20,166 nt of DNA from Anaerolineaceae bacterium (GTDB lineage: Bacteria > Chloroflexota > Anaerolineae > Anaerolineales > Anaerolineaceae), in the NCBI GenBank assembly GCA_011620505.1, contig WOZA01000060.1, positions 1 through 20,166 on the forward strand, in the 5' to 3' direction. How positions within the stretch are numbered: the stretch's first letter is position 1; each line of letters begins with the position of its first letter. Shown piece by piece: positions 1-7,051 of this stretch. Under the pieces are notes generated by a model that worked only from the letters and a program-made list of their open reading frames with translations, searched no databases and was not told the origin of the DNA. A program made the translations under genes and the position numbers.

Positions 1-962
1 AGGCTGCTCATCGCCTTGCCAATATGTTGAAGGATGTCCGAAGGCAGGGTGGCAGCAGGGTGACCGACAAGTGCCAGTGCCAGCTCCGCAGCGCGAGCGT
101 GCAGCCAGACCGCAAGCGTGGCTGCGTCGAAAGGCGAGAGCCCTTGCGCAAGCAGACCAACGATCAAGCCCGCCAGCACATCGCCCGAGCCGCCATGCGC
201 CAGGACCGAGTTGGCAAACGGTAGGACGCGGCAATCCCCATCAGGGGAGGCAACCAGCGTGTTGGGTCCCTTCAGGATCAAAGTCTGCCGCCATTCCTGC
301 GCGTAGGTGGTGGCGAGCTTGAGTCGGTTGGAGTGGATCTCGCTCAAGGATAGCCCTGTCAGGCGGGAAAACTCCATTTCATGCGGGGTCAGAACGACCC
401 GGTGTGGCAGGAGGCTGTGCCAATCGGGCTGTTGACTCAGGATGTTGAGCGCATCCGCGTCCACCACCAGTGGCAGATCGGGCGCAACTTCCCGCAGGTG
501 TTCCAGCAAGCCGAGCAGAAAAGCTTGTGTGCCCTCCGTTTGGCTCAAGCCCGGACCCACCAAAACAGCATCTTTTCCCTTCGTAGGGAAAAGGCCTGCC
601 TTTTCCTCTGAAACATAGCCTGCCTTTTCCTCTGACGTTTGACCTGTCTTTTTCTCCTCCACGCAGGCTGAATGCTCCTCCACGGTGATGGCGCCATCTT
701 TCTCGGGCAACAGGAGCCAGATCGCTTCTGAAATACTTGCGGCAAGTGGAGCGTGGATGACTTCCGGAATAGCTGCAAAAACCAGCCCAGCCCCGCTGCG
801 TAAGGCTGCCTGGATGGCAAGTTTCGCTGCCCCTGTGTATTTGCGCGAGCCAGCCACCACCAATGCTTTGCCGAAGGTGCCTTTAAAGGATTCATCCGGC
901 CGCAGTGGCATCAACGAGCCTGCTAATTCGGGTGTAATCGGGGCGGCAGAGTAGTTTTCCAT
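1..962 (-). CDS. nnrD: ADP/ATP-dependent NAD(P)H-hydrate dehydratase, partial (C-terminus outside window)
   Basis: This enzyme dehydrates damaged (hydrated) NAD(P)H back to NAD(P)H at the expense of a nucleotide. Read from ATG at 962-960 on the minus strand, the frame stays open to base 1, so the C-terminus lies outside the window. The ribokinase-like YjeF C-terminal fold is clear: GTFGKALVVAGS near residues 28-39, VLVGPGLSQ near 133-141, LVVDADALN, LTPHEMEFSRLTG, LKGPNTLV, and the catalytic glycine-rich stretch NSVLAHGGSGDVLAG. The protein begins directly with this domain, so the epimerase domain (NnrE), often fused N-terminally, is absent from this polypeptide. An in-frame 24-bp tandem repeat adds a charged loop at residues 100-123. 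There is no evident Shine-Dalgarno; a TACAAT box lies 8 nt upstream of the ATG. It is transcribed divergently from the ATPase operon. Confidence 0.93.
   Translation of the reverse strand, partial: MENYSAAPITPELAGSLMPLRPDESFKGTFGKALVVAGSRKYTGAAKLAIQAALRSGAGLVFAAIPEVIHAPLAASISEAIWLLLPEKDGAITVEEHSACVEEKKTGQTSEEKAGYVSEEKAGLFPTKGKDAVLVGPGLSQTEGTQAFLLGLLEHLREVAPDLPLVVDADALNILSQQPDWHSLLPHRVVLTPHEMEFSRLTGLSLSEIHSNRLKLATTYAQEWRQTLILKGPNTLVASPDGDCRVLPFANSVLAHGGSGDVLAGLIVGLLAQGLSPFDAATLAVWLHARAAELALALVGHPAATLPSDILQHIGKAMSS
595..666 (-). repeat. 24-bp tandem repeat, three degenerate copies, in frame inside nnrD
   Basis: Three consecutive 24-bp units (595-618, 619-642, 643-666) share the core CCTGCCTTTTCCTCTGA on the plus strand. 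The first two copies share 18 identical leading bases and the third is degenerate. On the coding strand they encode three 8-residue units ending SEEKAG, SEEKAG and EEKKTG, all in frame. They sit in the linker just before the conserved VLVGPG motif of the dehydratase. Confidence 0.85.
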
Positions 963-1075
963 TGTGAATAATTGTACCAGTGGGATTCAGAATTGTAGCG
1001 CCCACACATCGCGCAAGGCCTGTATTGCAAGCAAGAAGCTAACTCTAGCGATCATGAGTGAAGGTACAAGTTTTT

Positions 1076-1104
1076 TTGACTTTTTCAACTTTTTACGGCA
1101 TAAT
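1076..1104 (+). promoter_or_regulatory. Sigma-70-type promoter of the N-ATPase operon
   Basis: A TTGACT -35 box at 1076-1081 and a CATAAT -10 box at 1099-1104 are separated by exactly 17 bp, and each matches consensus at 5 of 6 positions. The expected transcription start is about 1110-1112. This places the upstream part of the open frame (from 964) before the transcript start and supports a start for atpD downstream of it. An in-frame GTG lies at 1111, so a leaderless start is possible. Confidence 0.72.
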
Positions 1105-1122
1105 CATTATGTGCTGTTTCCC

Positions 1123-1138
1123 GGTCAGGGCTCTGACC
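1123..1138 (+). other. Perfect hairpin in the atpD leader
   Basis: GGTCAG and CTGACC form a 6-bp perfect inverted repeat around a 4-nt GGCT loop, between the predicted transcription start and the atpD ATG at 1159. No T-run follows, so it is not an intrinsic terminator. It could be a leader structure or chance. Confidence 0.4.
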
Positions 1139-1158
1139 TTTCAAGTGCCAAGTTAGAA

Positions 1159-2634
1159 ATGGGAATACCTGTGCAATCTGAGAACACTGAACACAAAAAT
1201 CCAGGGGTTATCATCCGCTTAGTCGGCGTTGTGGTTGACGTCGAATTTGGATCCGGAGATCTTCCCTCTATCTACAACGCCCTGCTGGTTAAACGCAAGG
1301 AAGGCGGTGACCTGATCCTGGAGATCCAAGAGCATGTCGGCACCAATGTGGTGCGTGCCATCGCCATGGGCAGCACAGCCGGGCTCAGACGCGGGATGCC
1401 CGTAATCGACCTGGGGGTGCCGATCACGGTTCCCATTGGCAGGGAGACCCTGGGAAGACTTTTCAACGTTCTCGGTGAGCCAATCGACGACCGGGGACCT
1501 TTTGAACCTAAAACTTTTGCCCCAATTCACCGCAAACCTCCGGCGATTCGCGACCAGGTGATTTCACACGACAAGATTGTTACCGGCATCAAAGCCATCG
1601 ACCTACTGACTCCGTACCCCAAGGGAGGCAAGGTCGGTCTGTTCGGAGGGGCGGGCGTTGGCAAGACCGTCTTGATGCTGGAGTTGATGAACAACACCAT
1701 CACCAAGAGTTCGGGCATCGTGCTTTTTGCGGGTGTGGGTGAACGCAGCCGTGAGGGCAACGACATGTGGCTGGAAATGACCGCTTCCGGCTTGATCGAT
1801 TCAGCCATCCTGGCATTTGGGCAGATGAACGAACCGCCCGGAGCGCGTATGCGTATCCCCTTCACTGCTCTGACGATGGCAGAGTACTTCCGCGACGAAG
1901 AAAGCCGCCCGGTGCTGATCTTTATCGACAACATCTATCGCTTTATCCAGGCTGGCTCCGAGGTTTCGGCGCTTTTGGGGCGATTACCGAGTGAGATGGG
2001 CTATCAGAGCACGCTCGAATCCGAGATGGGTTTGCTCCAGGAACGCATCACCTCCACCAGCAGCGGCAGTATTACTTCTGTTCAGGCAGTCTATATCCCT
2101 GCTGATGACGTGACCGACCCGGCAGTGGCAGCCACCTTCTCACATTTGGACGCCATCACGGTGCTCTCACGCAGGCTTGTTTCGCTGGGGCTCTACCCAG
2201 CTATCGACCCGTTGCAATCCAGTTCGAATTTTCTGACACCTGAGAACGTAGGAAGCGAACATTACAACGTAGCCATGCAGGTCAGGGCGACCCTGGCGCG
2301 CTATGAAGAGCTTCAGGACCTGATTGCGATCCTCGGTATGGAAGAACTTTCGCTGGAAGATCAGCAAACCGTGATCCGAGCTCGCCGGGTGCAGCGTTTC
2401 CTGACGCAGCCCTTCATTGTGGCAGAAGCTTTTTCGGGCAAACCGGGAGTGTTTGTGCCGATTGAGGAGACTGTGCGTGGCTTCAAAGAGATCCTGGAAG
2501 GAAAATATGATGACCTGCCCGAGCAGGCTTTTTACATGACCGGTACGATCGCGGACGTCCTGCTGCAAGCCGAAGAGATGGAATCGATCGAGGAAGCACT
2601 CAGCCCGGAGGAAGCTAATGAGCGGCCAATCTGA
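1159..2634 (+). CDS. atpD: N-type F-ATPase catalytic subunit beta
   Basis: Catalytic subunit of the F1 head: it binds and hydrolyses or makes ATP in a hexamer with alpha. With ATG at 1159 it is 491 aa. Visible motifs are Walker A GGAGVGKT (163-170), the catalytic-glutamate motif GERSREGND (194-202), LIFIDNIYRF (Walker B region), ALLGRLPSEMGYQ, and EELSLED in place of the usual DELSEED lever. The gene opens the operon and overlaps atpC by 17 bp. Beta-first order with epsilon next is typical of N-ATPases (Dibrova, Galperin and Mulkidjanian 2010), unlike standard operons where beta and epsilon come last. The start is uncertain: no good Shine-Dalgarno precedes 1159, and an in-frame GTG at 1111 lies 6 nt after the -10 box. 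The frame is open back to 964, but that part is upstream of the promoter. Confidence 0.96.
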   Translation: MGIPVQSENTEHKNPGVIIRLVGVVVDVEFGSGDLPSIYNALLVKRKEGGDLILEIQEHVGTNVVRAIAMGSTAGLRRGMPVIDLGVPITVPIGRETLGRLFNVLGEPIDDRGPFEPKTFAPIHRKPPAIRDQVISHDKIVTGIKAIDLLTPYPKGGKVGLFGGAGVGKTVLMLELMNNTITKSSGIVLFAGVGERSREGNDMWLEMTASGLIDSAILAFGQMNEPPGARMRIPFTALTMAEYFRDEESRPVLIFIDNIYRFIQAGSEVSALLGRLPSEMGYQSTLESEMGLLQERITSTSSGSITSVQAVYIPADDVTDPAVAATFSHLDAITVLSRRLVSLGLYPAIDPLQSSSNFLTPENVGSEHYNVAMQVRATLARYEELQDLIAILGMEELSLEDQQTVIRARRVQRFLTQPFIVAEAFSGKPGVFVPIEETVRGFKEILEGKYDDLPEQAFYMTGTIADVLLQAEEMESIEEALSPEEANERPI

Positions 2635-2890
2635 TTCCGAGAAACTCCTCAGGGTGCAGGTGCTCAGCCTGGGTTCGGGCGGATTGGAACTGGAGCAGGT
2701 CGAAAGACTGCAGGTTCGGCTGAAAGATGGATCCTGGCTGGGGATCCACCCGGGGCATGCCGCCATGATTGCGGCTACCAGCGATGGAGAGCTCAAGTTC
2801 TGGAAGGATAATCAGGGTCAAACCGTTTCAGTCAAAGCTGGCATATTGACTTTGTCCGATAACCTGGTCAGCATTTTAACAACACATTGA
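2618..2890 (+). CDS. atpC: N-ATPase subunit epsilon, short form (beta-sandwich only)
   Basis: Central-stalk subunit linking gamma to the c-ring. It is 90 aa, and ATG 2618 is preceded by GGAGGA and lies inside the atpD end. GIHPGHAAMIA (about 42-52) followed by a GILTLSDNLVSIL ending matches the N-terminal beta-sandwich of epsilon (compare the usual G-hxPGHAP pattern). Usual epsilon subunits are 130-140 aa; here the protein stops where the two C-terminal helices would begin. Those helices inhibit ATP hydrolysis in many F-ATPases, so this form would lack that brake. No frameshift is evident: the next gene starts 7 bp later with its own start. Confidence 0.85.
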   Translation: MSGQSDSEKLLRVQVLSLGSGGLELEQVERLQVRLKDGSWLGIHPGHAAMIAATSDGELKFWKDNQGQTVSVKAGILTLSDNLVSILTTH

Positions 2891-2897
2891 GGGTGTG

Positions 2898-3281
2898 ATG
2901 GTAGAAAAACAGGTCACCAGCGCAACCCCGGATAGCCAGCCTGGGCAGCCGAACGAGGAAGAAGTAACCAGACGCAGGCGCTTGTTTTCCGCGAGCGACC
3001 TGCGGGCGACGACCATCGGCTGGGAAATTGCCCTACCAATTGTTGGCGGTCCCTTGCTGGGCTTTTTCCTGGACCGCCGGTTGGATACCAGCCCACGCTG
3101 GACGCTCATTTTGCTTGGTATGGGCCTGCTATCTGCGATTGCGGCGGTGATCCGTCATGTGAAATATGAATTTTATGTGATGAATAAGGAAGAGAACGAA
3201 AAAAGAGCCGCTGAGCTCGAAAAAATGAAAGAATTGATCAAAGAGCAGGAACGCAGGCGAAAGCAAAGCTATGGAAAATGA
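2898..3281 (+). CDS. atpQ: AtpQ, AtpI-like membrane protein of the N-ATPase operon
   Basis: Small membrane protein of the AtpI/ATPase_gene1 family, 127 aa. Two transmembrane segments are visible (about 39-57 and 68-86). The first ends in GGPLLGFFLDRRLDTSP, the family's Gly-rich turn plus the LDR...TSP signature. The N-terminus is hydrophilic, with an Arg cluster at 25-28, and the C-terminal third is a charged helix (EKRAAELEKMKELIKEQE). AtpI-type proteins assist c-ring assembly or Mg2+/Ca2+ supply in some F-ATPases; that role here is inference. ATG 2898 was preferred over the adjacent GTG 2895 because of its spacing to GAGGG. It overlaps atpR by 11 bp. Confidence 0.85.
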   Translation: MVEKQVTSATPDSQPGQPNEEEVTRRRRLFSASDLRATTIGWEIALPIVGGPLLGFFLDRRLDTSPRWTLILLGMGLLSAIAAVIRHVKYEFYVMNKEENEKRAAELEKMKELIKEQERRRKQSYGK

Positions 3282-3591
3282 GGGCTTGAAAGTATTTTGG
3301 ATCCTATTTTGGATCCTGGTCGCCACAGGCTGGTCTGTGCTTTCTTTCCAATGGCTGCGTAAGGAAGTCGAAGAGATCCATCCCATGCTGGCTGGGCAGA
3401 AATCCCCGATGGCGAGGTTGATACTGCGGCGTTTTGTGGTGTTTATCTTGCTTGGGCTGCTTCTCTACCTGGCCTTACGGACCGAACCCCTGGGAGCGAT
3501 TGGGATGGTGTTTGTGATCACGATCGCCACCTGGGTGCAGGTGATCATTTATAACAACAGCCTGAACAAACCCACAGATCGGAAGGAGTAG
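3271..3591 (+). CDS. atpR: AtpR, three-helix membrane protein specific to N-ATPases
   Basis: This 106-aa protein has three predicted transmembrane segments (about 8-27, 50-68, 74-94), as in the N-ATPase AtpR family (PF12966). AtpR has been proposed to interact through a membrane Arg with the ion-binding Glu of subunit c; here Arg49, Arg53 and Arg54 stand at the start of helix 2. Assignment rests on topology, length and its place between atpQ and atpB. Sequence motifs alone are weak. It overlaps atpQ by 11 bp. Confidence 0.75.
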   Translation: MENEGLKVFWILFWILVATGWSVLSFQWLRKEVEEIHPMLAGQKSPMARLILRRFVVFILLGLLLYLALRTEPLGAIGMVFVITIATWVQVIIYNNSLNKPTDRKE

Positions 3592-3595
3592 TAAA

Positions 3596-4318
3596 TTGGA
3601 TGTAATTGAACACAACATCGTCTTCACTCTCTTCGGGATCCTTCCTATCCGAGACACGGTGCTTTTCACCTGGATCACCATGGGCATTATTATCCTTACG
3701 GTGTTGATCTTAAAACTGCTCAACCCTAATCTGTTGGAATACATTCTCGAAATGGTTATCAGCATTGTGGATGATGCCATGGATGTGGATGACCTGCATC
3801 CTTACATTCCTTTGCTGGGCAGCCTGATGATCTTTACGCTTTTTGCCAACCTGATTTCTATCATCCCGGGCATGAAATCCCCCACGGCAGATATCAACAC
3901 CACCATCGGGCTGGCATTGATTGTGGTTTTTTCGGTGCACATCTACGGCATGATCAAGAAGGGTGTCTGGAAGTATCTGAAGGAATTTGCCAGCCCGATC
4001 TTCATGTTTCCTATCGAATTGATCGGGCAGTTCAGCCGCACGCTCTCGCTTTCGATGCGTTTGTTTGGCAACATCTTGAGCGGGGATTTGATCGTGGCGA
4101 TTATATTTTCGATCGTGCCGTACTTCCTGCCGATTGCTGTGACCGCAATCTCGATGATCTCAAGTGTGCTGCAGGCGTATGTGCTGACAACATTGGCTGC
4201 TTTGTTCATCTCGTCCGCGGTGGAAATTAATGAAGAAGATCAAAGATTCAAAGCAGAAAATGCTGAGAAGAAAAGAATTCGTAAACTTAGTAATATTAGT
4301 AAGAAAGGAACTCAATAA
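3596..4318 (+). CDS. atpB: N-ATPase subunit a (stator ion channel)
   Basis: Subunit a forms the two half-channels for the transported ion next to the c-ring. It is 240 aa, with about five or six hydrophobic segments. The key signature SLSMRLFGNILSGD (151-164) contains the essential Arg155, and the last helix carries QAYVLTTLAALFISSAVE (193-210). The start is TTG at 3596, 7 nt after AAGGAG, with no better in-frame ATG and the conserved N-terminus beginning right after. The C-terminal 30 residues are strongly charged. The stop TAA overlaps the atpE ATG by one base (TAATG). Confidence 0.95.
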   Translation: MDVIEHNIVFTLFGILPIRDTVLFTWITMGIIILTVLILKLLNPNLLEYILEMVISIVDDAMDVDDLHPYIPLLGSLMIFTLFANLISIIPGMKSPTADINTTIGLALIVVFSVHIYGMIKKGVWKYLKEFASPIFMFPIELIGQFSRTLSLSMRLFGNILSGDLIVAIIFSIVPYFLPIAVTAISMISSVLQAYVLTTLAALFISSAVEINEEDQRFKAENAEKKRIRKLSNISKKGTQ

Positions 4319-4596
4319 TGGAGAATATGACACCTGAAGTTTTAATCATAATTGTCACTACTATCGTTGCTGGAGTGGCAATCATGCTTGGAACCATGAT
4401 ACCCACCTGGGCACAGGGTAAGGTGGCAGAAAAGGCGATTGATGGAATGGCGAGGCAGCCAGATGCAGCACCACAATTGCGGACAGCCATGCTGATTTCA
4501 ATGGCGCTGATAGAAACGGCTTCGATTTACGTGTTGTTGGTTGTGCTGGTGATGTTATTTGCCAACCCCTTAATCACACGCTTTTTTGGGGGCTAA
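4318..4596 (+). CDS. atpE: N-ATPase subunit c (rotor ring) with Na+-type ligand pattern
   Basis: Hairpin protein of the membrane rotor, 92 aa, with two transmembrane helices joined by the polar loop ARQPDA (45-50). Compared from memory with the Na+-binding c subunit of Ilyobacter tartaricus, Pro28, Gln32, Glu65, Ser66 and Tyr70 correspond to Pro29, Gln33, Glu66, Thr67 and Tyr71 here, so a carboxylate, a helix-1 Gln and a hydroxyl neighbour are all present. The position of Thr67 in that protein is Ala68 here. This favours Na+ but does not settle ion choice. AAGGAA precedes ATG 4318; an in-frame ATG at 4327 is an alternative start. Confidence 0.95.
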   Translation: MENMTPEVLIIIVTTIVAGVAIMLGTMIPTWAQGKVAEKAIDGMARQPDAAPQLRTAMLISMALIETASIYVLLVVLVMLFANPLITRFFGG

Positions 4597-4599
4597 TCC

Positions 4600-5388
4600 A
4601 TGCTAGACTTTGACCTTGGCACCATCATCTGGGCGATTATCAATTTCCTCGTCTTGACGGTGATCCTGTACTTCCTGGTTTTTAAACCGACGGCCAAGCG
4701 TGCAGAGGAACGGGCAATTGAGAAGGCTGCCCTCAGGGCAGCTCTGCAGCGCGATCAGTTGGCTGCCCAGCAGCGCCTGGAGGAGCTTGACCAGCGTCTG
4801 TTCAATCTGGATGAGGAAATCGAAAAGATTATCGATCAGGCATATGTCAACAGCCAGAGCCGGCAGGAAGAGTTGCTGGAGGCGACCCGTCAGGAAGCAG
4901 AGTCAATCATGATGGAAGCTATTGCCGAGGCGCGCAAGGAGCAGGAAGTGGACATCAAGCGCCTGCAGAACGACCTGGTGGAAACGGTCATCCACATCAG
5001 TAATGAGACCCTGCGCGAAGTTATACCGCCGGAAGTCCACGATCAGCTCATTGAAGAAGTGACTCGCAACATTTGGAACATGGGTCGAACCGATATGCGC
5101 ATGGTTCAGAATATCCGCGATTCCTTGGAAGAAAGAATTCCGACCGTGGAAGTTGAGGTGCCGCGTGAGCTCACCACCGAACAGCAAATGAAACTGGTCA
5201 ACACTTTCAACGCCCTGACGGACAAAGAAGTGGAGTTGAAAGTGAACGTCAGACCAGAGCTTGTGAGCGGCATCCGCGCCAGGGTTGGAGACATCGTGCT
5301 GGATAACACCATCCGTGCTCATTTGGACTCTCTGCGGGATGAAATCAGTCAGAAACTGGAAACAGTGGCAAAATCTGAAGATGAATGA
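4600..5388 (+). CDS. atpF: N-ATPase long subunit b with delta-like C-terminal domain
   Basis: Peripheral-stalk subunit that holds the F1 head against the membrane stator, 262 aa against about 160 for an ordinary b. Residues 5-28 form the membrane anchor. Residues about 30-135 are a long charged coiled coil. Residues about 183-250 resemble the C-terminal part of subunit delta (LTTEQQ, then LVSGIRARVGDIVLD at 221-235, compare the delta pattern L-hGGhxVxhGDxVhD). No separate atpH exists in the operon, so this protein probably does both jobs, as in other N-ATPases. It starts 3 bp after atpE and overlaps atpA by 8 bp. Confidence 0.9.
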   Translation: MLDFDLGTIIWAIINFLVLTVILYFLVFKPTAKRAEERAIEKAALRAALQRDQLAAQQRLEELDQRLFNLDEEIEKIIDQAYVNSQSRQEELLEATRQEAESIMMEAIAEARKEQEVDIKRLQNDLVETVIHISNETLREVIPPEVHDQLIEEVTRNIWNMGRTDMRMVQNIRDSLEERIPTVEVEVPRELTTEQQMKLVNTFNALTDKEVELKVNVRPELVSGIRARVGDIVLDNTIRAHLDSLRDEISQKLETVAKSEDE

Positions 5389-7051
5389 TCTAGACCTTGC
5401 TACCCAAAAGCGACTATCTGATCTGACCGAGCAGTTGCGCGTTAATGATCCCTTGTCGGTGACGCGGGAAGAATTCCTGGAGGAGGTGAAGGCACGTGTG
5501 GCAGAAAAATTGCCGGCGCGTCTGCGATCCCTTAAGCCGGAATATGTCATCAGTGAGCTTCAGTCAGCCAGCCAGAGGCAAAGGCACCAGATCTTCATCC
5601 ACAGCGTTGGTACCGTGCAGCATGTTGGCAATGGCATTGCCACGCTCAGCGGTTTGCCGATGGTTTTTCTGGAGGAATTGGTGACTTTCCCAAATGGGGT
5701 GCAGGGCATGGTGCTAAATCTCGACCGCAAGCATGTGGATGTGATCCTGTTTGGCGACGACACTGGCATTCGTGGCGGAGATGTGGCAGTTGCAACGGGC
5801 AAACGACTCAGTGTTCCAGTAGGTCTTTCCTTCCTTGGCAGAGTGGTAGATCCCCTTGGAAGACCGCTGGATGAAAAGCGAACGATTGTCCCCTCTGAAT
5901 TTCGCTCCGTAGAACGCATCGCGCCGGGTGTGATTGACCGTGCGCCAGTTGACACACCGCTGTTTACCGGCACAAAGATCGTCGACGCACTCCTGCCACT
6001 TGGGCGCGGACAGCGTGAATTGATCATTGGCGACCGCCAGGTGGGCAAGACCACTCTGGCACTGGATGCCATCCTCAGCCAAAAAGGCACCGATGTCCGC
6101 TGTGTGTACGTCTCGATCGGGCAGAAAAAGACATCCGTATTGCGTGCGGTTGAAACCCTCAAAGCCGGCGGGGTCATGAACCAAACCACGGTGATGGTTT
6201 CAAGCCCCGATGATCCCCCCGCGCTACGCTACCTGGCGCCGTACGCAGGTGTGACCCTGGCTGAGTTCCTGCTGGATAACGGCATGGACGTATTAATTGT
6301 TTACGACGATTTGTCGAAGCACGCGGATACTTACCGTGAGATGAGTTTGCTGTTGCGGCGCCCACCCGGACGCGAAGCCTATCCCGGAGACATTTTTTAC
6401 CTCCATTCGCGCCTTCTGGAGCGCGCGTGCCGCCTGAACGAGGCGCACGGTGGTGGAAGCATCACGGCACTGCCTATCGCGACGACTCAACGCGGGAATA
6501 TCTCAAGCTATATTGTGACCAATTTGATCTCCATCACCGATGGGCAGATCGTTTTGGACGCGGATGAATTCAACAAAGGCAATAAACCTGCTATCGACAT
6601 CGGCAGGTCTGTTTCGCGCGTGGGGTCTGCGGCGCAAGAGCCAGCGATGAAATCCGTGGTAAAGGCGTTAAAGCTGGAGCTCTCACAGTACGAAGAAGTG
6701 GCGCGTTTTGCCCGGTTCGGTACCGAGGTAAACGAAGCCACACGCAAGCAAATCGAACGCGGGCAGAGGCTAAACGCCCTCCTGCAGCAAGGTCCCAACC
6801 AGCCAGTGCTCTTCGAGGATCAAGTGGTGCAATTCTATGCCATCACGCAAGGCTTCATGGATGAGATTAAGCCTGAAAGAGTGAGCGTGTTTGCTCATGA
6901 AATGGTCAGCTACTTGCACATCTATGCTGCCCAGTCAATGGATGCCATCAAATATGAGCGCAGCCTGAGCGAAGAAGTCAGGGAAGATTTAAACCAGGCT
7001 TTAGGTGCCTTTCTGGGCCTATGGGATCAGAAAGTGAAGCAAAACAAATGA
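5381..7051 (+). CDS. atpA: N-ATPase subunit alpha
   Basis: Non-catalytic nucleotide-binding subunit of the F1 hexamer, 556 aa. Motifs: GTVQHVGNGIATLSGL (77-92) opening the beta-barrel, Walker A GDRQVGKT (217-224), VYDDLSKHADTYREMSLLLRR, ITDGQI, and SVSRVGSAAQ with the arginine finger at Arg413. ATG 5381 was chosen because it lies inside the end of atpF and the open frame further upstream (from 5285) reads through atpF without alpha-like sequence. The N-terminus before GTVQ is about 45 residues longer than in standard alpha subunits (roughly 28 residues there) and is charged and helical. The stop overlaps the next gene by 4 bp (ATGA). Confidence 0.95.
   Translation: MNDLDLATQKRLSDLTEQLRVNDPLSVTREEFLEEVKARVAEKLPARLRSLKPEYVISELQSASQRQRHQIFIHSVGTVQHVGNGIATLSGLPMVFLEELVTFPNGVQGMVLNLDRKHVDVILFGDDTGIRGGDVAVATGKRLSVPVGLSFLGRVVDPLGRPLDEKRTIVPSEFRSVERIAPGVIDRAPVDTPLFTGTKIVDALLPLGRGQRELIIGDRQVGKTTLALDAILSQKGTDVRCVYVSIGQKKTSVLRAVETLKAGGVMNQTTVMVSSPDDPPALRYLAPYAGVTLAEFLLDNGMDVLIVYDDLSKHADTYREMSLLLRRPPGREAYPGDIFYLHSRLLERACRLNEAHGGGSITALPIATTQRGNISSYIVTNLISITDGQIVLDADEFNKGNKPAIDIGRSVSRVGSAAQEPAMKSVVKALKLELSQYEEVARFARFGTEVNEATRKQIERGQRLNALLQQGPNQPVLFEDQVVQFYAITQGFMDEIKPERVSVFAHEMVSYLHIYAAQSMDAIKYERSLSEEVREDLNQALGAFLGLWDQKVKQNK

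Noticed and set aside
595..666. Repeat array as a CRISPR
   Set aside because: Units are directly adjacent with no spacers, only 24 bp, and keep the nnrD reading frame.
545..895. 116-aa minus-strand frame overlapping nnrD
   Set aside because: It is an alternate frame of nnrD; the nnrD frame has clear family motifs and this one has none.
964..1158. Extended N-terminus of the beta subunit from base 964
   Set aside because: The codons before 1111 lie upstream of the promoter and resemble no ATPase sequence; only GTG 1111 or ATG 1159 are plausible.
2167..2796. 209-aa minus-strand frame opposite atpD/atpC
   Set aside because: Shadow of two well-conserved genes on the other strand, with no recognisable motif.
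5560..6189. 209-aa minus-strand frame opposite atpA
   Set aside because: Shadow of the conserved alpha subunit; no ribosome site or motif.
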